Assembly: GCF_000968685.2 (NCBI RefSeq)
Contig: NZ_LAKD02000064.1
Coordinates: forward strand, 1 to 55,870
Length of the DNA stretch: 55,870 nt
Direction: 5' to 3'
Source: Streptomyces antioxidans
GTDB taxonomy: Bacteria > Actinomycetota > Actinomycetes > Streptomycetales > Streptomycetaceae
Part shown: positions 6,847-17,197 of the stretch, piece by piece
How the letters are laid out: the number at the start of each line of letters is the position of its first letter
How positions within the stretch are numbered: position 1 is the first letter of the stretch
Translations under genes and position numbers: made by a program
Notes under the pieces: generated by a model
What the model was told of the DNA's origin: nothing
Databases searched by the model: none
What the model saw: the letters and a program-made list of their open reading frames with translations, nothing else

Positions 6847-7983
6847 CTACGGAACGGTGGGCACGGGCCGCTGGCCGGGGCCGGTGTATGAGGCGAGCGG
6901 GCGGATGAGCGCGTTGTGGGCGAGCTGTTCGGTGATGTGGGCGGTCCAGCCGGTGATGCGGCTCATCACGAAGATCGGGGTGAAGGTGGGGGTGTCGAAG
7001 CCCATCAGGTGGTAGGCGAGTCCGGCCGGGTAGTCGAGGTTGGGATGGATGCCCTTACGGGTCAGCACGGCGCGGCGCAGGGACTCGTGCAGAGTGGCCA
7101 GGCGGGTCGCCTCGGAGTCGGTGGCGCGGGATACCAGGCGGTCCAGGGCATCTTGCATCATCGGCACCCGGGAATCGCCGTGCCGGTAGACGCGGTGGCC
7201 GAAGCCCATGATCTTCCGCTTGGCGGCCAGGGCCCCGTCCAGCCACTCCCCGGCCCGGGCCGGGTCACCGATCTCCTCCAGCATGTGCATCACGGCCTCG
7301 TTGGCTCCGCCGTGCAGCGGGCCCTTGAGGGCTCCGATAGCCGCCGTCACCGCGCTGTAGAGGTCGGAGAGGGTGGAGGTGACGACACGGGCGGTGAACG
7401 TCGAGGCGTTGAAGCTGTGCTCGGCGTACAGGACGAGCGAGATCTCGAAGCAGCGCACTACCTCCGGCTCGGGCACGGCGCCGAAGCACATCTGGAAGAA
7501 GTTCTCCGCGTAGCCGAGGTCAGAGTCGGGTGGGATCGGTGACAGGCCGCGGCGGCGGCGCTGGTCGGCGGCCACCACGGTGGGCAGCTTCGCCAGCAGG
7601 GCCAGGGATTTGGCGCGGTTGGCCGCCGTGCCGTCGTCGTCCTCGATGGGGTCCTCGGCGCCGAACAAGCTGACGGCGGTGCGCAGCACGTCCATGGGGT
7701 GGCAGGTCTCTGGCAGCCGGGCCAGCAGTTCGGAGGTGGTGCGACCCAGGGGCCGCAGGGCGCGTTCCCTGGCCCGGAACTCCCGCAGTTGGGCCGGGTC
7801 GGGGAGGTCACCGTGCCACAGCAGATGTGCGACCTCCTCGAAGGAGCGGCTGGCGGCGAGGTCCTGGACGGGATAGCCGCGGTAGGTGAGGGAGTTGGTC
7901 TCCCGGATGACGGTGGAGATCTCGGTGGTGTCTGCGACGACACCGGCCAGGCCGCGGCGGATCTCGGGCACGGTGGTGGTCAT
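6847..7983 (-). CDS. prpC: 2-methylcitrate synthase / citrate synthase family
   Basis: Condenses propionyl-CoA with oxaloacetate to 2-methylcitrate, the entry step of the methylcitrate cycle. The 378-aa protein has citrate synthase catalytic regions: GPLHGGANEAVM, IMGFGHRVYRHGDSR, and a C-terminal Asp region LDYPAGLAYHLMG. The short length fits the type of methylcitrate synthase found in Gram-positive bacteria. ATG 7983 has GGAGG nine bases upstream. It lies 19 bp after prpB and ends the prpD-prpB-prpC operon. A family citrate synthase activity cannot be excluded, but the operon partners make methylcitrate synthase the best call. Confidence 0.93.
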   Translation of the reverse strand: MTTTVPEIRRGLAGVVADTTEISTVIRETNSLTYRGYPVQDLAASRSFEEVAHLLWHGDLPDPAQLREFRARERALRPLGRTTSELLARLPETCHPMDVLRTAVSLFGAEDPIEDDDGTAANRAKSLALLAKLPTVVAADQRRRRGLSPIPPDSDLGYAENFFQMCFGAVPEPEVVRCFEISLVLYAEHSFNASTFTARVVTSTLSDLYSAVTAAIGALKGPLHGGANEAVMHMLEEIGDPARAGEWLDGALAAKRKIMGFGHRVYRHGDSRVPMMQDALDRLVSRATDSEATRLATLHESLRRAVLTRKGIHPNLDYPAGLAYHLMGFDTPTFTPIFVMSRITGWTAHITEQLAHNALIRPLASYTGPGQRPVPTVP

Positions 7984-8002
7984 GGGCGAATGCCTCCGGG
8001 GG

Positions 8003-8908
8003 TCAGGTGCCGGGCGGGAGGGTGAAGTCGAAGACGGCCGAGTCGAAGGCCGAGTAGTCCTCGTAGCCGAGGAGTTCGTACAGCCGGGAGCGGGTCTGCA
8101 TCCGGGGCAGCAGGGACTCCTGGGTGCCCTCCGCGGCGATGGTGCGCAGGCCGTCCTCGACGGCTCCCATGGCCAGGCGCAGCAGGGTGACCGGGTAGAG
8201 CGCGATGTCATAGCCGAGGTTGTCCAGGGTGCGCGCGTCCAGCAGGCGGCTCTTGCCGAACTCGGTCATGTTGGCGAGCAGTGGGACGGGGACCGCCGTG
8301 CGGAACACCTCGAACTCGGCCTCGTCGGCGAGGGCTTCGGGGAAGATCGCATCGGCGCCGGCGTCCACGTACGCCTTTGCCCGGTCGATCGCCGCGGCCA
8401 GCCCCTCGACGGCGCGGGCGTCGGTGCGGGCCATCAGCAGGAAACCGGGGTCGCGGCGGGCGTCGACCGCGGCCCGGATCCGGCGGACCATCTCCTCGCG
8501 GGGCGTGATGGTCTTGCCGTCGAGGTGGCCGCACCGCTTGGGGTTGACCTGGTCCTCCAGATGCAGTCCGGCCAGGCCCGCGTCCTCCATCAACTGCACC
8601 GTGCGGGCGGCGTTCATCGGCTCGCCGAAGCCGGTGTCGGCGTCGATGAGGACCGGCAGATCGGTCGCCCTGGTGGTCTGCTGGGCGCGGGCGGCGATCT
8701 CGGTGGAGGTGGTCAGCCCGATGTCGGGCAGGCCCAGATCGGCGGCGAGAACGGCACCGGAGAGATAGGCGGCCTCGAAACCGGTGTCCTGGATGAGCCG
8801 GGCGGAGAGCGGGTTGAGGGCACCGGGCATGAGCAGGAGACGGCCGGTGGCCAGCCGCTCGCGCAGGGCACGGCGGCGCTCGGCCGGGGTGGTGCGGGTG
8901 TGGAGCAT
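8003..8908 (-). CDS. prpB: 2-methylisocitrate lyase
   Basis: Cleaves 2-methylisocitrate to pyruvate and succinate. The 301-aa protein belongs to the isocitrate lyase/PEP mutase family. It shows MPGALNPLSARLIQDTGFEA, the Asp-rich metal site LIDADTGFGEP, the family catalytic signature KRCGH, and FLLMARTDARAVEG. Its ATG shares one base with the prpD stop (TGATG), indicating coupled translation. The KRCGH sequence separates it from oxaloacetate decarboxylase-like homologues. The operon order prpD-prpB-prpC gives a complete methylcitrate cycle apart from aconitase. Confidence 0.94.
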   Translation of the reverse strand: MLHTRTTPAERRRALRERLATGRLLLMPGALNPLSARLIQDTGFEAAYLSGAVLAADLGLPDIGLTTSTEIAARAQQTTRATDLPVLIDADTGFGEPMNAARTVQLMEDAGLAGLHLEDQVNPKRCGHLDGKTITPREEMVRRIRAAVDARRDPGFLLMARTDARAVEGLAAAIDRAKAYVDAGADAIFPEALADEAEFEVFRTAVPVPLLANMTEFGKSRLLDARTLDNLGYDIALYPVTLLRLAMGAVEDGLRTIAAEGTQESLLPRMQTRSRLYELLGYEDYSAFDSAVFDFTLPPGT

Positions 8909-10416
8909 CAGAACAGGCCCTTCGGGAGGGTCGCGTCGTACGCGGCGACCGCCTCCGTGTCGACGGCCGGGAACAGCCCGTCCAGGTCGGCCGCCGACAG
9001 CTGGGCAAGCCGCTCGGCGGTGTGCAGGAACTCGTCCTGTGCGGCCCGGGTGACCACGCCCTCGGCGAGGGTGCGGAACTTGCCCGCGTAGGCCGGGCGG
9101 TCGAACGGCCGGGCCCCGGCCGGGTGGGCGTCGGCGACCGCGAGCTCGTCCTCGATCACCGACCCGTCCTCCAGGGTGATCACGGCGCGTCCGCCGAAGG
9201 CACGGCGGTCCGGATCGGGGTCGTGGTAGCGGCGGGTCCACTCCGGGTCCTCGACCGTGGTGATCCGCCGCCACAGCTCCACGGTCCGCGGGCGCCGCGC
9301 GCGCTCGGGCGCGTACGAGCGCTCGTGGTGCCAGGTGCCGTCCTCCAGGGCGACCGCGAAGATATACGGCACCGAGTGGTCAAGGGTCTCGCGGCTGGCC
9401 GTCGGATCGTACTTCTGCGGATCCATCGCACCGGAGCCGATCACCTGGTGGGTGTGGTGACTGGTGTGCAGGACCACCGAGCGCACCCGCTCCAGCGGGC
9501 CGGTCTTCTCGCGCAGCCGCCGCGCCAGATCGATGATCGCCTGCGCCTGGTACTCGGCGGAGTGCTCCTTGGTGTAGGTGTCGAGGATCGCGCGCCTCGG
9601 CTCGCCCGGCGCGGGGAGCAGCACCCCGTATTCCGATTCCGGGCCGTCCAGCAGCCAGGCCAGAAAGCCGTCCTCACCCTCGTAGATGGGGGACGGGGAG
9701 GTCTCGCCGCGCATCGCCCGGTCCACCGCCTCGATCGCGGCCTTCCCCGCGAAGGCGGGTGCGTACGCCTTCCAGCTGGAGATCTCGCCCTTGCGGGACT
9801 GCCGGGTGGCGGTCGTGGTGTGCACCGTCTGCTGGACCGCCTGGTAGACGGTCTCGGTGGGCAGCCGCAGCAGGGCGCCCAGACCGCAGGCGGTGGCCGC
9901 GCCGAGGTGGGCCACGTGGTCGATGCGGTGCTTGTGCAGACAGATGCCCTTGACCAGGGCGACATGGACCTCGTACGCGGCGACGATGGCGCGCAGCAGA
10001 TCGGCGCCGGTGCGGCCGGTGTGCTGGGCGACGGCGAGCAGGGGCGGGATGTTGTCACCGGGGTGGGAGTAGTCGGCGGCGAGGTAGGTGTCGTGGAAGT
10101 CCAGCTCACGCACGGCGGTGCCGTTCGCCCACGCGGCCCACTCCGGGGAGACCCGGCCGCGCGCGCCGAAGACCGAGGCACCGGGCTCGGCGGCCGGATG
10201 GGCGGTGGCCTGGGCGCGGGCGACGGCGACCGGGCGGCGCGGCAGGGACGCGACGGCGACCGAGGCATTGTCGATCAGCCGGTTGACGGCCATCGCGGCG
10301 CTCTCGGCGGCCAGCTCCTCAGTGCCCGTGGCCACGGACGCGAGCTTCCAGGCGAGCTGGTCCTCGCGCGGCAGCCGGTCGGCGCTGGGGTGGACACGGA
10401 CGTGGTGCTCGATCAC
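8908..10416 (-). CDS. prpD: 2-methylcitrate dehydratase (MmgE/PrpD family)
   Basis: Dehydrates 2-methylcitrate to 2-methylaconitate. The 502-aa product has the MmgE/PrpD layout: an alpha-helical N-terminal domain with LIDNASVAVASL, NGTAVRELDFHDTYLA and HPGDNIPPLLAVA, followed by the KRAAIEA-like segment FAGKAAIEAVDRAM and a C-terminal beta domain containing VITLEDGSVIEDEL. The start is GTG 10416 with GAGGAG upstream; earlier in-frame codons are non-homologous and fall in the operator region. It is the first gene of the operon, divergent from a PrpR/RamB-type regulator across a cluster of TGCGAA boxes, so regulation by that protein is very likely. Confidence 0.93.
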   Translation of the reverse strand: MIEHHVRVHPSADRLPREDQLAWKLASVATGTEELAAESAAMAVNRLIDNASVAVASLPRRPVAVARAQATAHPAAEPGASVFGARGRVSPEWAAWANGTAVRELDFHDTYLAADYSHPGDNIPPLLAVAQHTGRTGADLLRAIVAAYEVHVALVKGICLHKHRIDHVAHLGAATACGLGALLRLPTETVYQAVQQTVHTTTATRQSRKGEISSWKAYAPAFAGKAAIEAVDRAMRGETSPSPIYEGEDGFLAWLLDGPESEYGVLLPAPGEPRRAILDTYTKEHSAEYQAQAIIDLARRLREKTGPLERVRSVVLHTSHHTHQVIGSGAMDPQKYDPTASRETLDHSVPYIFAVALEDGTWHHERSYAPERARRPRTVELWRRITTVEDPEWTRRYHDPDPDRRAFGGRAVITLEDGSVIEDELAVADAHPAGARPFDRPAYAGKFRTLAEGVVTRAAQDEFLHTAERLAQLSAADLDGLFPAVDTEAVAAYDATLPKGLF

Positions 10417-10524
10417 GGGACTCCTCGCACGGTCGGGTGGTGGTGCCGCTGACGTGACTGAGCCTTCCCGCCGAACGGCCGCCAGGCCACCGCTCCAAGC
10501 GGCGGAATCCATACATGGCAGACG

Positions 10525-10569
10525 TGCGAATCTGCGAAAGCTGCGAATTGTGCGGATGCTATCTTCGCA
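10525..10569. promoter_or_regulatory. Operator array of TGCGAA boxes between prpD and the PrpR-type regulator
   Basis: Direct TGCGAA hexamers at 10525, 10533 and 10542, a variant TGCGGA at 10551, and an inverted TTCGCA at 10564-10569. Spacing is 8, 9 and 9 bp. RamB/PrpR/ScfR-type regulators are known to bind TTGCAAA/TTTGCGAA-like sequences, so this is the expected site for the adjacent regulator acting on both divergent genes. Confidence 0.75.
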
Positions 10570-10600
10570 AGGAGACAGCTGAGGACGAGGGGGTGTGCCG

Positions 10601-12040
10601 ATGGCCCGACGCCCGGCCGAGCGGAAGATCTACGCCCATGCGAAGCTGCGGCGGCTGCGGCGCGAGCAGGGCATGAACCAGGTCGACATGGCCCGTGCGC
10701 TCTCCATCTCCACCAGCTACGCCAACCAGATCGAGCAGGGTCAGCGCCCGCTGACGGCGCCGGTGCTCCTCCGCATCGCCGAGGTCTTCGGCGTCGACGC
10801 GGAGTTCTTCTCCGAGGCCGACGAGGACCGCCTCGCCGCCGATCTGCGGGCCGCGCTCGCCGACGAGGCGTGTGGGGCGGAGCTGCCCGCCGATGTGGAG
10901 ATCACCGAGGCCGCCCGCGACCATCCCGAGGTGGCCCGCGCCCTGGTCGCCCTGCACCGCCGCTACCGCGACACCGCCGAGCAGGCGGCCGCCCTGGCCC
11001 CGCCGGACACGGAAGCGTGGCTGCCGCCCTCCGAGCCGCACGACGAGGTGCGGGACCTCTTCTACGCCCACCACAACCACTTCGATCCGCTGGAGACCGA
11101 GGCCGAGCGCACCGCCGACGTGCTGGAGCTGAGGCCGGGCCGGGCCGCCGACCCGCTCGCCGCCCATCTCGCCGACCGGCACGGCGTCACCGCCATCCAG
11201 GTGTCCCAGGGCCGTTCCGCCGACGCCCGGCGCTTCGACAAGGACACCGGGCTGCTGTTCCTCTCCCCCTGGCTCAGCGACGGCCAGCGCGCCTTCCAAC
11301 TCGCCACCCAGCTGGCCCTGCTGGAACACGGCCCGCTCATCACCCAGCTCGCCGACGGCGCGACCGGGCTGACCTCACCGGAGTCGCGGGCGCTGGCCCG
11401 CATCGGGCTCGCCAACTACTTCGCGGGCGCCCTGCTCATGCCGTACACCACCTTCCACACCACCGCCGAGGACGTGCGCTACGACATCGAGCTGCTGTCC
11501 GCGCGCTTCGGCGTCGGCTTCGAGACCGTCTGCCACCGCCTGAGCACCCTCCAGCGCACCGGCCGCCGGGGCGTTCCCTTCTCGTTCCTGCGGGTCGACC
11601 GGGCCGGAAACATCTCCAAGCGGCAGTCCGCGACCCCCTTCCACTTCTCGCGCATGGGCGGCACCTGTCCGCTGTGGACGGTGTACGAGGCGTTCTCCGC
11701 GCCGGGCCGGATACTGACCCAGGTGGCGGAGATGCCGGACGGGAAGAAGTACTTCTGGATCGCGCGCACCATCACCCGTGGCGGTTTCGGCCATCGGGCG
11801 CCACGCGCCGAGTTCGCCGTGGCCCTCGGCTGCGAGCTGCGCCACGCCCAGCGGCTCGTCTACGCCGAGGGTGTCGCCCTGGACGACCCGCGCGCCGCCA
11901 CGCCGATCGGCCTGGGCTGCCGCATCTGCGAGCGCCGCGACTGCGCCCAGCGGGCCCGTCCCCCGGCCGGGGGACGGCTGGCCATCGACCCCGACCGGCG
12001 TGCGTATGTGCCCTATCCGGTGGAGACCGGCGCCCCCTGA
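10601..12040 (+). CDS. PrpR/RamB/ScfR-type short-chain fatty acyl regulator
   Basis: A 479-aa transcription factor predicted to sense short-chain acyl-CoA and control the divergent methylcitrate operon. An XRE helix-turn-helix occupies about residues 12-70 (LRREQGMNQVDMARALSIS, then NQIEQGQRPL). A middle IrrE/ImmA-like region (about 160-290) lacks a recognisable HExxH motif. The C-terminal domain includes FHFSRMGGTCPLW and the cysteine motif CRICERRDC, which resembles the Cys cluster of mycobacterial PrpR. ATG 10601 has GAGGGGG upstream; GTG 10595 is an in-frame alternative. A 15-bp hairpin follows its stop. Confidence 0.93.
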   Translation: MARRPAERKIYAHAKLRRLRREQGMNQVDMARALSISTSYANQIEQGQRPLTAPVLLRIAEVFGVDAEFFSEADEDRLAADLRAALADEACGAELPADVEITEAARDHPEVARALVALHRRYRDTAEQAAALAPPDTEAWLPPSEPHDEVRDLFYAHHNHFDPLETEAERTADVLELRPGRAADPLAAHLADRHGVTAIQVSQGRSADARRFDKDTGLLFLSPWLSDGQRAFQLATQLALLEHGPLITQLADGATGLTSPESRALARIGLANYFAGALLMPYTTFHTTAEDVRYDIELLSARFGVGFETVCHRLSTLQRTGRRGVPFSFLRVDRAGNISKRQSATPFHFSRMGGTCPLWTVYEAFSAPGRILTQVAEMPDGKKYFWIARTITRGGFGHRAPRAEFAVALGCELRHAQRLVYAEGVALDDPRAATPIGLGCRICERRDCAQRARPPAGGRLAIDPDRRAYVPYPVETGAP

Positions 12041-12088
12041 CCCCGCCGGGCCGGTACCACCGCCACCCGGGGGAGTCCCGCACGGCCG

Positions 12089-12136
12089 GGACCGGCCATC
12101 TGGCGTGATGTCGCTCGCGCACCAGATGGCCGGTCC
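12089..12136. terminator. Strong convergent terminator hairpin
   Basis: Perfect 15-bp inverted repeat from GGACCGGCCATCTGG (12089-12103) to CCAGATGGCCGGTCC (12122-12136) with an 18-nt loop. It lies between the regulator gene (+) and the end of the valine operon (-) and could stop transcripts from both sides. Confidence 0.85.
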
Positions 12137-12151
12137 AGTGGGATCGCTGGG

Positions 12152-12383
12152 TCAGCGGTGGCCGAACTCGGGCGGCCGTTTGTCCACGAAAGCGCCCATG
12201 CGCTCCTTCTGGTCGGCGGTGGCGAACACCGCGTGGAACAGGCGCCGTTCGAAGCGGACGCCCCCGGCCAGGGTGGTCTCGAACGCCCGGCCGACCGCCT
12301 CCTTGGCCATCATCGCCACCGGCAGCGACGTGCCCGCCACGGTCTCGGCGACGGCAAGGGCCTCGCCGAGCCGGTCATGTCCG
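12152..12383 (-). pseudogene. 3' remnant of enoyl-CoA hydratase gene (echA)
   Basis: About 77 codons ending at 12152 encode the C-terminal helices of an enoyl-CoA hydratase: ETVAGTSLPVAMMAKEAV, then RAFETTLAGGVRFERR, LFHAVFATADQKERMGAF and the terminal VDKRPPEFGHR. The N-terminal two-thirds (about 180 residues with the oxyanion-hole motifs) is missing. The remnant starts immediately at the end of mmsB and its first residues overlap the mmsB C-terminal codons in another frame. No start or ribosome-binding site is credible. An internal deletion that joined the mmsB 3' end to a downstream echA is the simplest reading. It is unlikely to be functional. Confidence 0.85.
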
Positions 12384-13271
12384 CTCTCCGCTCCGCTCCC
12401 TGATGGTCCGGACGATGCCAGAGAAGTCCTTCCCCGCGCCGCCGCCCTCGGCGAAGGCGGCGTACAACTCGGCGGCACGCAGGCCGAGTTGCGCGTGCAC
12501 GCCACCCGCGCGGGCGGCGTTGGCTGCGAGACCCAGGTCCTTGGCCATGAGGGAGGCGGCGAACCCCGGCCGGTAGTCGTGATCGGCCGGGCTGGTCGGG
12601 ACGGGGCCGGGGACCGGACAGTTGACACTCAGCGCCCAGCACTGCCCGGAGGCGGTCGAGGCCACGTCGTACAGCGCCTGGTGGGACAGGCCAAGGCTCT
12701 CACCGAGGACGAACGCCTCGCTGACGGCGATCATGGAGATGCCGAGGATCATGTTGTTGCAGATCTTCGCGGCCTGCCCGGCGCCCGAGCCGCCGCAGTG
12801 GACGGCCTTCTTGCCCATGGCCTCCAACAGGGGTCGTGCCTCGGCGAACTCCTCCTCTCCCCCACCGGCCATGAAGGTCAGCGTGGCCGCCTCGGCGCCC
12901 ACGACCCCGCCGGAGACCGGGGCGTCCAGGGCGCGCATTCCGGCCGCCGCGGCACGCTCGTGGGCCGTGCGCGCGTCGGCCACGTCGATGGTGGAGCAGT
13001 CGATGAAGAGGGTGCCGGGGCGGGCCAGCCCAAGGATCTCGCCGTACAGACCGAGGACATGGCGGCCCGCGGGCAGCATGGTGATCACCACCTCGGCGTC
13101 ACGGACGGCCTCCTCGGCGGATCCTGCCGGTTCGACGCCCGCGCCGGTGGCGTTCTTCAGTGCCTTGGCGTCGAGGTCGTGGCCCCGCACGCGGTGACCG
13201 GCCTTGATGAGGTTGGCGGCCATGGGGCCGCCCATGTGTCCGAGTCCGATGAACGCGACGATTCCGCTCAC
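12375..13271 (-). CDS. mmsB: 3-hydroxyisobutyrate dehydrogenase
   Basis: NAD-dependent oxidation of 3-hydroxyisobutyrate to methylmalonate semialdehyde in valine breakdown. The 298-aa protein has the N-terminal Rossmann signature VAFIGLGHMGGPMA, the substrate region DAPVSGGVVGAEAATLTFM and the catalytic Lys region GSGAGQAAKICNNM, then the dimerisation domain with KDLGLAANAA. GTG 13271 overlaps the stop of the preceding hydrolase gene (GTGA). Its 3' end abuts a truncated echA, so the last residues (RERSGERT) may be altered by the deletion junction. The core domains look intact. Confidence 0.93.
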   Translation of the reverse strand: MSGIVAFIGLGHMGGPMAANLIKAGHRVRGHDLDAKALKNATGAGVEPAGSAEEAVRDAEVVITMLPAGRHVLGLYGEILGLARPGTLFIDCSTIDVADARTAHERAAAAGMRALDAPVSGGVVGAEAATLTFMAGGGEEEFAEARPLLEAMGKKAVHCGGSGAGQAAKICNNMILGISMIAVSEAFVLGESLGLSHQALYDVASTASGQCWALSVNCPVPGPVPTSPADHDYRPGFAASLMAKDLGLAANAARAGGVHAQLGLRAAELYAAFAEGGGAGKDFSGIVRTIRERSGERT

Positions 13272-14368
13272 CAGGCCACCTCCGGTGTGGTGTCGGGTCC
13301 GGCCAGCCCGAGTTCGCGCGGGCCGAGTGAGGCGAAGAAGCCCGCGACGTCGGCCCCGGTGACCTCGGCGAGCGTCGCCGGGGACCACCGCGGGTCGCGG
13401 TCCTTGTCGATGACCTGGGCGCGGATGCCCTCCACCAGGTCGGGAGTGGTCAGGGCCCGGCAGGAGACGCGGTACTCCTGGTCCAGGACCCGCTCCAGCG
13501 CGCCCAGCCGCCGGGCGCGGCGCAGAGCCGCCAGGGTGACCTTGAGGGCCGTGGGCGCCTTGGTGAGCAGGGTCTCCGCGGCCTCCTTGGCGGCCGGGTC
13601 GCCGTGGCCGGAGAGCCGGTCGACGATCTCCTCGACGGTGTCGGCGCCGTAGCAGGCGTCGATCCAGCCCTGCCGCTCCGCCAGTTCTCCTGGCGGTGGC
13701 GGCTGCACATAGCGGGCGAGGACGTCCCGTACGGGCGTGTCGGCGAGGTCGGCGATGAGACGGGGAAGCGAAGCGGACGGTACGCAGTGGTCGGCGAGCC
13801 CGCACAGCAGGGCGTCCCCCGCGCCGATCGGCGCGCCGGTCAGCGCCAGGTGGGTGCCCAGCTCGCCCGGGGCGAGGGCGAGCAGATAGGTGCCGCCGAC
13901 GTCCGGGACGAAGCCGATGCCGGTCTCGGGCATCGCGATCCGCGAGCGTTCGGTGACCACGCGGACGGCGCCGTGGGCGGAGATCCCGACCCCGCCGCCC
14001 ATGACGATGCCGTCCATGACGGCCACATACGGCTTGGGGTAGCGCGCGATACGGGCGTTGAGGTGGTACTCGTCGCGCCAGAACGCGGCCGACGCGGTGC
14101 CGTCACCGTCGCGGGCGTCGTCGTGGACGGCGCGGATGTCGCCGCCCGCGCACAGCCCGCGGTCGCCCGCGCCGGTGATGACGACGGTCTCGACGGCCGG
14201 GTCCTGCGCCCAGGCGGTGAGGGCCGCGTCGATGCCGCGCACCATCGCGTGGGTCAGGGCGTTGAGGGCCTTGGGGCGGTTGAGGGTGATGTGGGCGGCC
14301 CGGCCGTCGGTGTGCAGCAGGACGGGTTCGTCGGTGTGCGGCAGGACTGGCTCTTCACGGGCGGTCAT
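13268..14368 (-). CDS. 3-hydroxyisobutyryl-CoA hydrolase (enoyl-CoA hydratase/isomerase family)
   Basis: Releases 3-hydroxyisobutyrate from its CoA ester. The 366-aa protein has the crotonase core: ITLNRPKALNALTHAMV, the oxyanion-hole segment GAGDRGLCAGGDIRAVH, and GIVMGGGVGISAHGAVRVV. It then has the active-site stretch MPETGIGFVPDVGGTYLL and a long C-terminal ECH_2-type region with LTKAPTALKVTLAALRRA. Length above 340 aa and the C-terminal extension distinguish the hydrolase from enoyl-CoA hydratases. A duplicated acidic N-terminus (EEPVLPHTDEPVLLHTDG) is unusual. ATG 14368 overlaps the acyl-CoA dehydrogenase stop (ATGA). Confidence 0.9.
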   Translation of the reverse strand: MTAREEPVLPHTDEPVLLHTDGRAAHITLNRPKALNALTHAMVRGIDAALTAWAQDPAVETVVITGAGDRGLCAGGDIRAVHDDARDGDGTASAAFWRDEYHLNARIARYPKPYVAVMDGIVMGGGVGISAHGAVRVVTERSRIAMPETGIGFVPDVGGTYLLALAPGELGTHLALTGAPIGAGDALLCGLADHCVPSASLPRLIADLADTPVRDVLARYVQPPPPGELAERQGWIDACYGADTVEEIVDRLSGHGDPAAKEAAETLLTKAPTALKVTLAALRRARRLGALERVLDQEYRVSCRALTTPDLVEGIRAQVIDKDRDPRWSPATLAEVTGADVAGFFASLGPRELGLAGPDTTPEVAW

Positions 14369-15513
14369 CCGAACGCCTCCGTCAGGCCGCGGGCCACGAT
14401 GACGCGCATGATCTCGTTGGTTCCTTCCAGGATCCGGTGGACCCGCAGATCGCGGACGATCTTCTCGATGCCGTACTCGCTGAGGTAGCCGTAGCCGCCG
14501 TGCAGCTGGAGCGCCTGGTCGGCCACGTCGTAGCCGGTGTCGGTGGCGAACCGCTTGGCCATCGCGCACAGGTACGGCGCCCCCGGGTCGCCGCGGTCCA
14601 GGGCCTGGGCGGCCTGCTGGACGAGGGCGCGCGCGGCGGCGAGTTCGGTCGCCATGTCGGCGAGTCGGAAGCGCAGTGCCGGTGCGTCGAGGAGCCGGGC
14701 GCCGAACGCCTCCCGGTCCGCGAGGTGGGCCAAGCTGCGGTCCAGGGCACTGCGGGCGCCGCCCAGCGAGCAGGCGGCGATACCCAGGCGGCCGCCGTTG
14801 AGGCCGTTCATGGCGATGCGGAAGCCCTCGCCCTCGCGGCCGAGGAGCCGGTCGGCGGGCAGCCGGACCCCGTCCAGGATCACCTGACGGGTGGGCTGGG
14901 CATTCCATCCCATCTTCCGCTCGTTGGGTCCGAAGGACAGTCCGGGGTCGTCCTTGTCGACGACGAAGGCGGAGATGCCGCGCGGACCGTCCTCGCCGGT
15001 GCGCGCCATGACGACGTACACCTGGGAGGTCCCGGCGCCGGAGATGAACTGCTTGGCCCCGGTGAGCCGCCAGTGGCCGCCGTCGCGGACGGCCCGGGTG
15101 GTCAGGGCCGCGGCGTCCGAGCCCGCGCCCGGTTCGGTCAGGCAGTAGCTGGCGAGGTCGTCCATGGCGCACAGTCGGGGCAGCCAGCGTTCGCGCTGTC
15201 CCTCGTCGCCGTACTGGTCGATCATCCAGGCGACCATGTTGTGGATGGAGAGGTAGGCGGCGATCGCCGGGCAGCCGGAGGCCAGGGTTTCGAAGACGAG
15301 GACGCCGTCGGCCCGGCTGAGGCCCGAGCCGCCCGCCGTCTCCCGGACGTAGACACCGCCGAGGCCGAGCCCGGCGGCCTTGCGCAGGACGTCGACGGGG
15401 AAGTGCTTGTCACGGTCCCAGTCGAGGGCGTGGGGCGCGATGTGGTCCTGGGCGAAGTCCAGGGTGGTCTCGACGAGGGCCTGCTGGTCCTCGGTGAGCA
15501 GGGTGGTGGTCAT
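14365..15513 (-). CDS. Acyl-CoA dehydrogenase, probable isobutyryl-CoA dehydrogenase
   Basis: FAD enzyme converting isobutyryl-CoA to methacrylyl-CoA. The 382-aa protein shows the family signatures CLTEPGAGSDAAAL, LTGAKQFISGAG and DLRVHRILEGTNEIMR, and the flavin-binding QLHGGYGYLSEYGIEKI. The catalytic Glu is most likely in HRILEGTNE. Substrate choice is inferred from the operon (mmsA upstream, 3-hydroxyisobutyryl-CoA hydrolase and mmsB downstream), not from the sequence alone. It starts six bases after mmsA ends and overlaps the next gene by 4 nt. Confidence 0.92.
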   Translation of the reverse strand: MTTTLLTEDQQALVETTLDFAQDHIAPHALDWDRDKHFPVDVLRKAAGLGLGGVYVRETAGGSGLSRADGVLVFETLASGCPAIAAYLSIHNMVAWMIDQYGDEGQRERWLPRLCAMDDLASYCLTEPGAGSDAAALTTRAVRDGGHWRLTGAKQFISGAGTSQVYVVMARTGEDGPRGISAFVVDKDDPGLSFGPNERKMGWNAQPTRQVILDGVRLPADRLLGREGEGFRIAMNGLNGGRLGIAACSLGGARSALDRSLAHLADREAFGARLLDAPALRFRLADMATELAAARALVQQAAQALDRGDPGAPYLCAMAKRFATDTGYDVADQALQLHGGYGYLSEYGIEKIVRDLRVHRILEGTNEIMRVIVARGLTEAFG

Positions 15514-15519
15514 CGTCGG

Positions 15520-17043
<1,524 letters not shown>

Positions 17044-17152
17044 GGGTGCCTGCTCTCATCAGGGAATGCGGGATGGCGCGCCGTTCCCGGGCACCGACGC
17101 ACGAGGCGTGCGGGTGCGGGCGGCGCGGATCGCGTATGGCCTTGAAGCCCCG

Positions 17153-17197
17153 TCAGATGACAGGCTCACCAGGGTCATGGGGATACACCGGTGCCAT
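17153..17197 (-). CDS. Possible 14-residue leader peptide between cobalamin riboswitch and mmsA
   Basis: ATG 17197 with GGAG about nine bases upstream opens a 14-codon frame (MAPVYPHDPGEPVI) that stops at 17153. It starts about 40 nt after the riboswitch P1 stem and ends about 110 nt before mmsA. It could be a leader peptide, a translational coupling device or chance. No homologue is known to me. Confidence 0.2.
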   Translation of the reverse strand: MAPVYPHDPGEPVI

